Of a stretch of 64,000 nucleotides of DNA, positions 20,201 through 33,373 are shown one piece after another. The notes beneath the pieces are model-generated. The model was not told the origin of the DNA. It made no database searches and saw only the letters and a list, made by a program, of their open reading frames with translations. Both the position numbers and the translations under genes were made by a program. Source of the DNA: Pelobates cultripes. Taxonomy: Eukaryota > Chordata > Amphibia > Anura > Pelobatidae. The stretch lies in NCBI GenBank assembly GCA_933207985.1, contig OW240914.1, positions 131,217,955 to 131,281,954 on the forward strand, given 5' to 3'. Every line of letters starts with the position of its first letter. Position 1 is the first letter of the stretch.

Positions 20201-23200
20201 TAAATTATACCTGTCATACAAATGACACTTTGCAAGCAATGGCAACACTTGTAAACAACATTGAAACTATATATTTGCATTTTTCTGTCCTTTTAAATTC
20301 TTATCCCTTAATACTATGCCATAAGCATAACTATAAAGACTTCTGTAATATTGACCGTGGGTGGTGGCATGTGCAGCAATCCCCTGTGACAGAATGGTAT
20401 ACAATAAGTATGGCGTCACGCTAAGAATTGTGGGATACCATTATATCATATTCGGGTTGGATGGTTGTTCCGATAGCTTTATTTTATTTTTTTATTATGT
20501 ATAGGTAAGTATATGCATGCTGGTGAAACCTCAATTCATAGTTTAAATAAATACTTACTATATCATCTTCATGTATTATAGATGACCGTTATAATTCAGT
20601 CTTTGAGTATACAGAGGAAATATTACTTGGTCTGTTGGCTTGTTTTGAAAGTTCTGCAGCTTTAGTTCTGTTTGTGACTAGATCATGCAGTTTGTGCCAT
20701 GGTGAAGAAAATATTTCTCGAGGTAGAAGTTCAGAATTCCTTGAACGAGGCAGGTTACCCTGTGCTTATTTGGAGTCTAAAGCCATCTGCCCTATCATCA
20801 CCGTGGGGTGTAACATTACTGTATTAATGTACTGCTAAACACCTGGAAAGTGAGCCCTGTTATACCCACATACCTCCCTCGTGGGACTCCTCATCTCGAG
20901 AGATCTAAATTGCAGATAGTGTTGTTAAAATTTTACTTTACTCTTTACCTTTATGCATGCTCACTAGTGCTGGGGAAAAAAAGGGATGCGCTGGGCAAAA
21001 AATTATCTGGCTCAGATCGGTTCTACATAGGACTCTAGGCTGTTTATGGATTGGAAGTTCCCCTGAGTAATTTGCCTCCTGGAAAGATAACTTGTGCTTA
21101 GCAAGTGTCCCAAATATTGATCTCTGAAACCTTTGCAAATCAAGTTTAGGGAAACATTACAGCTGGTCACTGAACATTCAGTTTATTGAGTTGACTACCA
21201 TTGACTTGCAAGCGACAGACCGTCAGTTTGTTTGTTTCTTTACCTAGCTTGGTATAAAAAACACCTTTATGTTGTAATGAATTTCATCATTGCATGAGAG
21301 AGAATAGGCAGTTGCTTAAACAATCTGTTCACCAAACTGCTGAGCTGTAACAGTGTTTTAAAGCTTTTGATGCTGATCCTGTTGTACAGTCATGTCTCTT
21401 AGCAGATGTGTTCTATTAACAGTTTACATTATCGTCCGTCTTTTAAATGTGTGCAATTGTGTCTTTATGCAAGCACTTCATATTGCACAGACGTAGGTAA
21501 CACAAATCCACTATGTACTTAAATATTTTAAACAAAGCTTTGATCCAACTTTTATTATAGGACAGGGGACCGAGACAGATATCACACTTGGGTTAATGAA
21601 CTAGTCCAGAATTACCCAAGGTCTTGTTTCTCTTCCTCTATGAAGTGTGTAGCAAGAAATCTTTTTGGTGTTATTTGTGCATTTAAGGTCATTTTTGCAT
21701 GATGAGGAATTAGGAGCATTCTTGTAGTTTTTCTTTAGTATCTCATTCAGTGAGGTCTATTGGCTATCTCAAAAATGAACAGCGTTTTTGGTGGCACAGG
21801 TACAATTAGCCATTTTCTTTTTGCATAACAGTGGTTACATTTTGAAGTGTATTGCGTGCTATCTGCTGCTTACTATACCAGCAATCTGTTTATTATGCTA
21901 CAAATCAAGGTTTTGCCTGCTACAACATTATGTTCAGGTTACGGGCTAATTGTAAAAAGCATTATGTAATCCTAGTTCTGAACCAGTAAAACACACGTAA
22001 TGTCAGGAACAGGTCTCCACTTCAGGAGTACAAGTTCTTAATGAATTCCTTGCTATTAAAAAGCATGGTCTGCCAGAACTACTAGTGTGAGTTTTCCAGG
22101 TTTTAACATATATAATTTCAGCCATTTCCTACTGAATAGTACTAAAACGATCTGAAAAGGAAGAAGTATTGAAAGCTTATATTTTTATGTTCACATACTG
22201 TCTGCCTTTTATTGCTATGTTTCCATGTACTCTCTTCAGAAATATTCAGTGTGGACCATATTCAATACAAAAACTACAATCTAGACAAGGGATCTAAAAC
22301 TCTGCTCCCCACACCAGATATTGATGTCCTACAACTCCCAGAATTGTTTTGAATGCAAGTGATGGCCAGATAATCTTTGTATTTAAACAACATATGGTGG
22401 CCAGCGAGATGGCTGATCTAGGCTCTTGGTGAACTGCCCATTAGGCCCCATTGCCCTGTCAACCACTGAGGATGTTAAAAATGACTATACTATACAGCTA
22501 CTGTAATGAAAGGGTTATCAGTAGGTAATCAAATATTGTGGCATGTTACACTGTTCTGATCCATAGCTTGAAATCGCTAGGAACCAATTTAGAACTGAGT
22601 TGGACACTGAGCTACTTTCCAGATAAATGGAGTGTGTTAGGTGCCATGTTACAGCAGACCTTATTGCTGGTAAAAGGCAATCCTAACACCTACATTGCGT
22701 TTGACAACCTGACAGCCACCATTGTCCTGCTGATGGGACAAATTCTCATCCCCCCTAAGCCTGAGACTAAGGGTTAGTGGTAATGTATTTCGGAACGTGG
22801 GAGGTGATTCTTTCTCTGAATGCAGCACTGTCAGGTTGAGCATGGTAATGTGCGGTGTTAGAGTACGGACAACGTGCATTGGATAGAAAATGCCTTGAAA
22901 TGGAATGAGGAAAGTGTATAACTAGGTGTGAGTGTGACTAAACACCAATTACCCCCGGTAGCACACCAAATCATAAACTTACTACTCTCCAAATATATGG
23001 TAATTACCTATCATACCCTTACCATCCCAGGCAGTTTTCAGGTATGGCAGTAAACAGCATCAGGTTCTCAGATTGCTCATTCATGGCCTACATTTAAAAA
23101 AAAAAAAAAAACTTTGTGTATTTATTTTTATATCCATCTTAACATTGCACTGTGACTGTGGAAGGAGATGTAATGTTCTGTAGCATATTAATACACGTCT

Positions 23201-26200
23201 GTCTCTGTGTTGTACCCTTGCATCCTATAAATTGGTATTGATTTACTAATTAGCTTTTTCCTCTTCTCTTGTATCCAGCTATCTACAATTTCAATGCAAC
23301 GCAGGAGGAGGAGCTAAGCCTGCAAGTGGGAGACACAGTACAGATAGTGGAATCTTACGAAGGTGAGTTTGTCTTGTCTGTATGAGCTTCAAGCTTGTGT
23401 TATTGACTTGGGTGTTCATGGATATTCTGTTTACTGTTGGGCTACAATTTCCATAAATCTTTGTCAGCTGTTGAACAGAATGCCAACTTGCTTCGTTTAA
23501 CTGTGACCATACAGTAATAAAGGCAATTCCAGGATTGACTATAATGCAGTTCACTTCTAAAGTGCAGAAACCTATGAATGTGATGTTCGAGGGAGTGATG
23601 GGTGGACAAAGCGGCACTGTCACTGTCTGGGAACTTTGCACATTTTGCAATGATCCTCGATGATGTTATCACTATTGGGGATCCAGTGGTCAGAGGGAGG
23701 CAAAGGTGAATTCTACTTTCCTGAACCTGTCTCTCGTGGGTGCTGCCATCTTCTCCCAGTGGGTCTTCCTCAGTTCCTGATGCCTGACGTCTCAGTATAT
23801 CTCCTGACTGGGTTGGAATTTCAGTGAAATTCCAATATAGTCAATATAAGTATTTCATGAAGAATTATCTGTATATTTACTGAACATACTTGCGAATGAC
23901 ATTCTCACTAAAAGCCAGAAATCAATGGGAGACCAGGCCATATTTGTATTCTATTATGCTAAATATAGAAAAAAAAATATATAAAACATTGCAAAACACA
24001 CATAAAGATGTTTATACAAGGTACAGTATAATTATACAAATAAATAGGAAAATTTTACATCTCATGCGTAGGTGGAAGTAGTTGTTACAAATTATTTTTA
24101 TTTTTCAGAAAAAATGTTGGTGCAGATTTTCCCTTCTTTGTGTATATTTGTTTCATGTTAGATTTGGAATATGTTACATTTGTGTTTCTCTTAGTGGGAA
24201 GAAGTTAATGTTAGGCACATATTTTAAGTTTTGCTTGTATAATAATTATTCTGCCATGTGTGCATAAAGGCTGAATGGAATCTGAATCGCTTAGGCATTT
24301 TGGTTATAGGTACACTGTGTCCGTTGTCCTGATTTTATAACCAAATAAAGTTTTCTTTGCTATTTTCGATAGGTTATTATTATTATTTTGTGTCATTCAG
24401 GACTTGATTTGAATGTATTTATTTCTGAGACTATGAATTGGCTGAGATATCTCACTCACTTTCCGTTTTTAGTGCAAACTTCATTTTAAATCTTTGTAAA
24501 GCGAGATCTTCAGAGGTTATCCATTTTTTCATTCATTCCAAAATGGAAATTTTGAAATAAATGAAAAATAGTTATAAATGGTAGTATAATGAAGAAATCT
24601 AGCTTCCCCAATGAGCCATCCCTGAATGTGAACATCATATACATGCTCATTGTTCCATGTCAACATCCTTCACGTGTAGGGACTTTTCTGTGAACACACA
24701 TGTTCTCAGCACAGTTCCTGCAAAGGAAGAAAACTGACTTTCTTTGCTTGAGCAGACTTTGAGTGTTCGTGATTTACATTTATTTGGATGGCCCTGTGTG
24801 AAAGCTAGACTTTGCTATAAGATGCTTGTGAGTAAAGTGGTGGAGCTAGGGCAAAAATAACAAAAACAGCAAGAATATGAAAAGTTTACATAGGCAACCA
24901 CAACAATAATCTATTCTGAATATGGTACTTGGAGTGTCCCTGTAATACAGTTCTCCTTTTCTTTTACCTTGACATGTTTTACTGTGCCTCCTCCCACTGC
25001 TATTTGCCTTATGTGTTAAAGACAGTTGGCTACATATTTAATAAAACAAAAACATTAACTAGTCAATTCCGAAATAGACAATTTGATATTATATTTTTTT
25101 CATATTTCACCAAACGTCTTTGAAAATTTAAGGCACTTTCCAAATACTGTAACAACTTAGGTTTCTTGCTTTATGTATGAGGCAAGGAAACCACCCTTAC
25201 CATCCATCTTATATTTATTGCTTAGAAGACCAAACCCTGTTCAAATGTGTGCGTGATTTCCCTTGACTATACAAGTACTTATAGGATGGTGTTCGAACCC
25301 TCAGTCTGTTCATATCCCCACCTACTCTGATTTGCTGTCTCGTAGATGTTTCCATTCATAAAACACATGAACAGAGCTACAGGTACAGTAACATGAGGCT
25401 TTTACTACCAAGTGCAGATATTTCATTCATGTACTTCAATGAAAGAGGTTACTGCCAAGTATTAAACTATTCATTCCTTAAAGCTCTGCTGTCCAATAAT
25501 CATAAAATAAATAAACGTAAGTGTGACATGTTCAGCTTATCTGTTGGTGCTTTCTTTGTAAGATCTCAAGACCTTGATTGTTTAAATTGATTATAATTAT
25601 GATGATGCTGACAGGACTAGATATTACAGGGGTACTTTCATTTGACACTTACCTGAGTCCACTAGGTACCTGGACTTCTTTTGATCTTCCCAATATTGCA
25701 AAAGTGGGTTTAGCCATTCCTCTTTAGAAATATCAATTCTGTCCAACGTTTCCCATCATTCTTTAGTGAAGGGTGTCAGTCGACCAGATGGAACATGGTT
25801 GCCCCTTAATAAACTCTTTGACTTATAGAACCTCTCAGGGTGTTATAATTACACTCTAGTAGCATAGGCTATTTTAATCCTCTGACTGAGAGCAGGAAGG
25901 TAAACGGAATCACAAAGCAGTGAAAAGTCATAAAACATATATTAAATGCTTCCTGCTTGCAGTTTCCGCTGTCTGAAATGCCATTGAGTAACTATTGAAG
26001 TCAATGCGAGTTCTGAAAAATCTCCAGGAAGAAGTTATTGAAACTAATGTACCACAGCCAATGAAGAAACTGAAGATGAAATCACAATCATCCAACACTC
26101 CTCAAAATCAGCCACTACTTCAAGAAATGAAAAAATAATGTGTGTAAATAATCTTCAGTCTCCCTACCAGAATGTTATCAAAATTATGTGGGTTGATCTC

Positions 26201-29200
26201 AAACATACAGTGCATCAGAGACAATCTTAAGGGTATTTCTAATCTTAACGTATACTATAAGGTAGACTGGGAGAAATCCCTCCAGCAAAAATAGAAAGAC
26301 CATTAGGTGGCTACAAGAATTGTTTGCTAGGCTACTAAAGACAATGTTACTACTGACTGACCGAATGCCCAAACCTTTGCACATAATCATATTTGCTTTT
26401 TCCTTAATATGGTGGCAGTACAATAGGGATGTACTCTTCCCATGGGAAAAGCATCTGAAATTAAAATGAACAGAAAAAAGTTCCTCCCCCCCCCACAGGT
26501 GTAAGACACTGACCTGCCATGGATCCTCAGTTCTCTTTCTTGTTCCATCAGGAACGGACGGCATCTGGAGGTTTTTGTGGTGAGACACATGTGGTGCTGC
26601 CAGGAGGAAATGGCCTGATAGCCTTCCGGGTGGAGAGCTGAGTGGCCTTCTTGCATCCTGCAGAGTTACGGAGCAGCCAATCACTGCCCGAGCGAGACGC
26701 ATGCACACAGCGGTGGAACGCACGCCCGGGAGGTGATGCGTTCCACTGGAGTTATGACAGCGCTACTGCGCATGCGCAGTCAAAAATTCCCAGAAATGGT
26801 GCTAAATTTGATATACTGAAGCCTATTTAAGCTGTGCATATTCTACCGACCGCATGGATGCTAGCCAGGAAGGATCTGCTGTGTCACGCCCCCACCAACA
26901 CACACACACGGGTCAGAGGTTTTAGAGGTGAGATTTTTCAGTCTCCAATCTTTAAGATCTCTATGTCTATTTTTTGGACTTCTATTTGATATAATTTTGT
27001 AACGTCTTTATGTATTTCAGATATGTGTAGTCCTGTCTCTCCAAATGTTATGGATAAAGACAAAGCTGCTCCTGCTCTAAAAAAAGGCTAATTTTAAATA
27101 AAAACATCTGAGTTGTAGTGAATGTTCAACACCACTACCAGATTGTACAAAAAGGAAAATCTGCAATCAGTGTTCATCTTTGTCACTGGAAAAGTCCAAA
27201 CAACAGGACACAAAGTCATTCCTATCTTGGTTTCAAGATAATTTGGATCAGCCATTTGAGTCATTCAAAGATTCAGATAAGTTTACTGTTATGGCACTTG
27301 TTAAAGAAACCGCTAAACAGAGGCAGAAACGTAAGAGATCTTCTTCTAGATCAGAGCTGTCTTCGGGCGAATGTTCTATGTCTTCATATTCAGAAACTTC
27401 CAGCGATTTCTTCTGTGACAGATCTCGGTTTCCCTCATGAAGAATTAAGAAAATTTATTAAGGAAGATAATGTTGCCTTCGCTGAAGAGGGAGCTGAAAA
27501 AGCAAGTAGAAAAGCCCTGCCAGTTCAACAGCAGAGGCTAGAGGTTATGTACAGAGAGTTGAAAAACCCTGAAAAAAATGTTTATTTCAAGAGCATTTTT
27601 AAACCAAAGGGAGAAGACAAGTGGGAAGCCTTGCCAGTAGTTGACGTACAAGTTGCTTAGTTGTCTAAAAAGATTACTATTCCTATTGGGGAAGTCCCAG
27701 GACTTAAAGACTCTACGGATAAAAGGGCAGAAACATCCAGCAGACGAGCATATTAAGCTGCAGGTTTTCAGGCTAAAGCGTCATTGGCAGGAACTTCAGT
27801 GACCATAGCTCACTATTATTGGCTTCAAGGGTTGGAAGATAACCTGGGTGAACAACAAGACAAAGATCTCTCTCACCTATTCCACATTTTAAGATTATCT
27901 AATGAATACCTGCTAGATGTTATCACAGAAATAATTAAACGTTCTGCTCCTGTCATGGGCTTAACATCTGTGGCCCATAGGGCACTATGGCTTAAGGCCT
28001 GGATGGCCGACACAGCCTCAAAATCTGTACCAGTAGAGGTATTGCAGATGTTCAAATTGAAGGCTTGGCTGCTGCATGGCTAATCTTGCATAACAGAGGC
28101 ATTAAGGAAGAGAGATTCAAGTTACTGCTTTATTCCACCAGAAAATCTACCTCTGCTACCTACTTGAAAATTTGGACAAAATTCCTGCATTGGTGCATCT
28201 CTCATTATTACCTAACAACGACTCCTTCTACTGATACAATCGTTTTTTGTATTTTCTACAAGACTGCCTTCAAGAGGGTCTTAGTTTGTCTACCCTTAAA
28301 GTTCAAATTTCTGCCCTGAGCCACTTTTTGATAAAGAACTTGGCTTCTAATCTTCTTGTTAGGAGACTTTTTTTAAGGCAGTCAGGCTCCAAGAAAATAG
28401 TTTTTTTCCCTCTTGGGACCAGTCTTTGGTATTGAAGTCTCTTTGTACCCAGCCTTTCAGACCTTTGGAGGAAGCTTCTTTGAAACTTTTGTCCCTAAAA
28501 ACAGCATTTTTGGTGGCCATGACATCAGCTAAGAGAATAGGTGGAATTCAGGCCCTTTCCTCTTCTACTGAATTTACAAAGAATCTTCCAGACAAGGTTG
28601 TTATGTATTCGAAACCTTCATTTCTGCCAAAAGTCATCTCTTCCAGCGCTATTAACCAACCAATTTCCATGCCTTCCTTTAGTTGTCCTTTGGTCTCCAA
28701 TCTGGAGGATAACTGGCACAAGTTGGATGTCGAAGATCTCTAAAAATATACTTAGACTGCTCCTCTGCATACAGGAAGATTGACCATCTTTTTGTCAATT
28801 TCTTCTGCCTCCAAGTCTACTCTGGCTAGATGGCTAGTGGACACTATTAAGTTGGCTTATTCTTCCTCAAATCTACCTTTGCCTACCTCCTCGAAAGCTC
28901 ATTCTGCAAGAGCCATGGCTACTTCCTGGGCAGAAAAAGCACAAGCTTCACCAGAAGATATCTGCAGAACTGCTACGTAGTCTTCGTTCAACACCTTCAT
29001 CAAACACTACAGACTAGATGTATTCTCTGACGCTGCTTTCGGGCATAAGGTGTTACAAGCGGTGGTTGCATCATTCCCGCCCATTGTTCTGGGATCTCGA
29101 TATATCCCTATTGTACTGCCACCATAAGTTAGGAAAAACTTAAATTTTACTCACCGTAAATTCCTTTTTCCTTAATATGGTGGCAGTACATCACTCCCTC

Positions 29201-32200
29201 CCGTTATTAAAAATGTTTATATTTTTGCAGTATTGAGTCTTTGATGTTTTCTCTAGACATACTGAGGGTCAGTGGCAGGTCGGTGTCTTATATCTGTGGG
29301 GGGAGGAACTTTTTTTATGTTAATTTTAATTTCAGATGCTTGTCCCATAGGAAGAGTACATCCCTATCCTACTGCCAGCATATTAAGGAAAAAAGTTTTT
29401 CATTCTTTTTAAACCTTTGCATTTTTGCCTAAACGTTTGCATACAGCTGTATTTTATATTTTTCTTGTGCACATTTTCCAAATACATAATCCATTTACTG
29501 TATTAAAAAAGATCTGCCATTCATCTACAAGCAGGAAGATTTTAAATTGTTTTTTTAAATTTTATATGATAGAAAAGTTATTTTGAAGAACCTGCACTAA
29601 ATGTGAACATAAAAATTTGGATTCTGTTACAAGTGAAATAAAACTGCCCTCAGTCAGTCCTTCTCAAACCTAGTGACCTTTAGCCTATGTACAGCAAGCA
29701 ATCTCCGATCTCCTCCCACTCCTTCTCTGGACAGAATGTGGTCATTGTACTCAGCTGCTCTTGTCTTGAAAGGATTTAACTCCTTCTGGATTGTATGCAG
29801 TTTCTGTGCTGTGCCACCTCTGTCATGTACTGTTATATTCCATTATGCCAAAATATACAATAGGGGTTCTACAATAGCAGTTGCAGGACAAAGTGGGATG
29901 ATTCTTCACAGTCAAGGTTATTTACTAAATTCTAAATGGTCTGGAGTTCTAAGTGAATTTAAAGGGACGCTATAGTCACCAGAACCACTAAAATTTAATG
30001 TAGTGGTTCTGGTGTCTATAGCCTGTCCTTGCAGCCTTAGCATTGCCTTTTCAGAGAAATGTTTACATAGCTGTGTAGTAACACCTCTAATGGCAGTCAC
30101 TCAGATTGTTCCAAAAAATGCTTCCTGTGTCAGTGCTGCACACTGCTCTGCATGGAGGAGTTGAACGTTCCCCATAGAGATTCATTGATTCAATGCATCT
30201 CTACACAGAGATGCTGATCGGTGCAGCACAGCATTTCCCCACAAAGGCAGGGCCAGCTGCTGCCAGAGAAAAGGGGAGTAAAATCACATTTAATCGCTAG
30301 TGGCGGGGGTGCCAGGAACCTAATAGGAATACAAACTATAGAGTGCCTGTAATGTTTTAATTTACACTATAATAGACGTTCAGGTTTGTTTTCAGTTGCG
30401 TGTTATGTCCTAAGATTTGAAATTCGCTTTGCATGTTTTTTCAGATCAGATGAGATTGCTTCAGTGAATTTTTTTTTTTTTTATTTTTTTTTAATTGATG
30501 AAAGGTTTTAAAACACACTATTACAAATGTTGACAGAAACCAGCGATATTTAAAGAGGACCCTGCTTTAAACAAACTTGTGATCTATTCTAGAGACTGAA
30601 CAATATTTTTTTTTAATTGAGAATTTAATCTGCAACATTTTAGGTCAAAATATATGAGCTGAGAAAAAAAAATTGTAAGCAGGTCCTCTGTTTCAAGTTT
30701 TATTTTGCCTGTTTAGGGAGTGAACCCTTGCATGTTTTGTGTCTGTTTGAGCGTGTGATCTACATGGCAGTTTCCACTAATTTGCAGTTAAGTCCTTCCA
30801 GCAGAGACATGTGGACTGCCAGCTTTGCTGGCTTCGGTTATTGTGGCTGATGGGTGGAAGGGATTAGTTCATGGCTGTTGTTATGTGTGTTCCGTTCTTA
30901 AAGGCATAGTAAATCACTCACTCCACTGTGGCAGCAAATATAAATGCAGTGTTTTTCTTTGTTACTTTGATATGTGGTGCCCATTTTCTAATACTGTTTT
31001 TATGAATCTGGAGCAAATTCTGCCTTGCTCTATATTGTGGTCTATTAATGTTTAAAATGAATATAATAAGCATTATTTAGGGAACTGACAAGAACAAGTG
31101 AAACATGTCACTGTATTGGTAGTTTGTTAGTTTATTTAAAACCGAACTGCCATGCTTGAAATATGTCCTCATACCCATAGTTCACTAATAGCTATCAATT
31201 GATTGTATTTGATTTACTATTCTTATTTTCTAATTAAAATGGTGTGGTTAACGATATTTATATAGGTCAAGCTTACCATGTAAATCAGTTTTAACCTGGA
31301 CATTTCTATATGCTTTTGAGCTTGTACATTGCTTTGGGAACAATACCCAAGTGCTTCTGTTTGTACAGCAATTCTCTGTAGATGTCAGAGTTTAAATGAG
31401 TGACTGGACTGGAGCATCATGGGGCCAACAACATCCCCTTGAATTAAGACATTTTCAAAGAGGTTTGATTTATATTTACCTAGGCTGCAATGCTCCAAGC
31501 AAAATGTTTTTCAATAATGTTAGATGGGCTGAGGAGGGGAAGGGGGGATTTTTTTTTAGGGAGAGATGGTTGTATTTCTTTTTTAGGAACTTAATTTCTT
31601 TTGGAAACTGTAGCTCCTAGTTGAAAGTCTGCCACAGCCTCTAAATTGATACCTATGTGAAACCTAAAATTATATCACAGAAGCAAAGGTTGCGTTTAAA
31701 GGGAAACCATTTTTTCTAAGCTGCCAGTTTTGTGTCTGTTAAATTACAGGGTTATTCCTATGTTACCCCCAAGGAAAGAAAATACAACTTGTGCCTTCAT
31801 TACTTCATTCTATATTTTCTGATACCATATTTCCATCGCCACATACTTGATCATTGTAGTTTCCTAAACCCTTTGCTATTTTTTTTTTAATGCTACGCCA
31901 CGCAAATGGTAGATGGTGCACTTAGTAAAATTGTTTAGACCAGGATGGAAATATTAGTTTCATTCAGTCCTTGATAGTGCAAAATACAAGATGCAAATGC
32001 AGATCATATCATAAGTGACAATCAGGGTTATTCACTATAGTGAGAATTCAAAGTGAATTTCAAATATGAGGCCAAAGTAGCAGAACCTGCCTCAGAAATT
32101 TTTTCATTTGGTTATTTTTACCTTGAATTTGAAATTCACTTTAATTCATAATCCCATTTTGTACAATTTCATATGATTAAAGGGACACCCTAGATTGTAA

Positions 32201-32524
32201 AGCACTTGCTAAAGTTCTTTGTGTGAAAAGTGCATCCTCTTTTTCTTTTTTCTTTACAATAATTTCACAAAAAGTGCTGATCTCAACTTTTTAAAAATGG
32301 TAGCTTCCTGGTAGTTTTGCTCAGTAAAGCCCTGAGCACCTGCCTTGGAAAGATGGGCTACACTGGGAAGTCTGTGATTGAAGAGCCAAAGAAATTCTGG
32401 GCTTGGGAAGAAGACCAGGTCTTGAAAATTCTGCAGACGAGAGATCTACAGCTTTTGAAAGCTGTTTTTTAGATAATGCCACAATGAAAAATGCATTATT
32501 TATCTATCTATCTATCTATCTATC

Positions 32525-32620
<96 letters not shown>

Positions 32621-33244
32621 TTCTTTCCTTGAACAATGTTTGTTTTATATCACTAGGAACATTTGTATGTTTGAAGCCAAAATAAATCTATAAGGTTTTA
32701 TACATATAAAATTGTCTTATGGACAGATTGAACATAAAGTAAACCGTTTTAGATTCCCCTATAAATCCTCATAAAATACCCCACTTGTGCAGTTATTCAA
32801 AGAATGAAAGAAATGCATCAGACCTCACATCTAACTAGGTCACAAATCTGTTTTACATAAAATACACAACTGCATTTGGCAAATGAAAATAGTTTAATCG
32901 CTGAACAAGAACCTGGCAATAAGATACATATTTGAAATCTGTATCATAATCGTAATTTTAAACATGCATAAAGTGTTTTCCTCACTCCAATTTAGATTTT
33001 TCAACACACCTACCAAAAATCATTTCACATATTTACATCTCCTACTGCATTATATAGTCTTTAGCATCATATATTTGTGTCAATATACCCCACTCCCTCT
33101 AGCATGTAAGCTCATTGAGCAGGCCCCTTAACCCCTCTGTTCCTGTGCGTCCAATTCATCTGGTTACAATTACGTGTTTGTTAGTTCACTCATTGTACAA
33201 CGCTACAGAATTTGTAGGCGCTTTATAAATGTCATATATATTTA

Positions 33245-33277
<33 letters not shown>

Positions 33278-33283
33278 ATGTAT

Positions 33284-33373
<90 letters not shown>

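Larger units (their letters stand above)
17234..23278 (+). other. DOCK5 intron 1
   Basis: About 6 kb with no other coding exon seen. It contains a 62-bp minisatellite (19203-19940) and a direct duplication of about 400 bp (18643-19059 and 21624-22029). A run of ATAATATTATTATTATT lies near 17330. Confidence 0.8.
26393..29395 (+). mobile_element. Second DIRS-like element: gag-like and recombinase frames, RT missing
   Basis: Inverted ends: 26393-26519 (CCTTAATATGGTGGCAGTAC and CAGGTGTAAGACACTGACCTG) matches the reverse complement of about 29268-29392. A third copy of the GGTGGCAGTAC motif lies at 29176, as expected for an internal complementary region. Inside are a gag-like region (27118-28083) and tyrosine recombinase pieces (28065-29130). 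No RT or RNase H lies between them, so this is a deletion derivative. It sits in DOCK5 intron 2 in the sense orientation. Confidence 0.75.
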
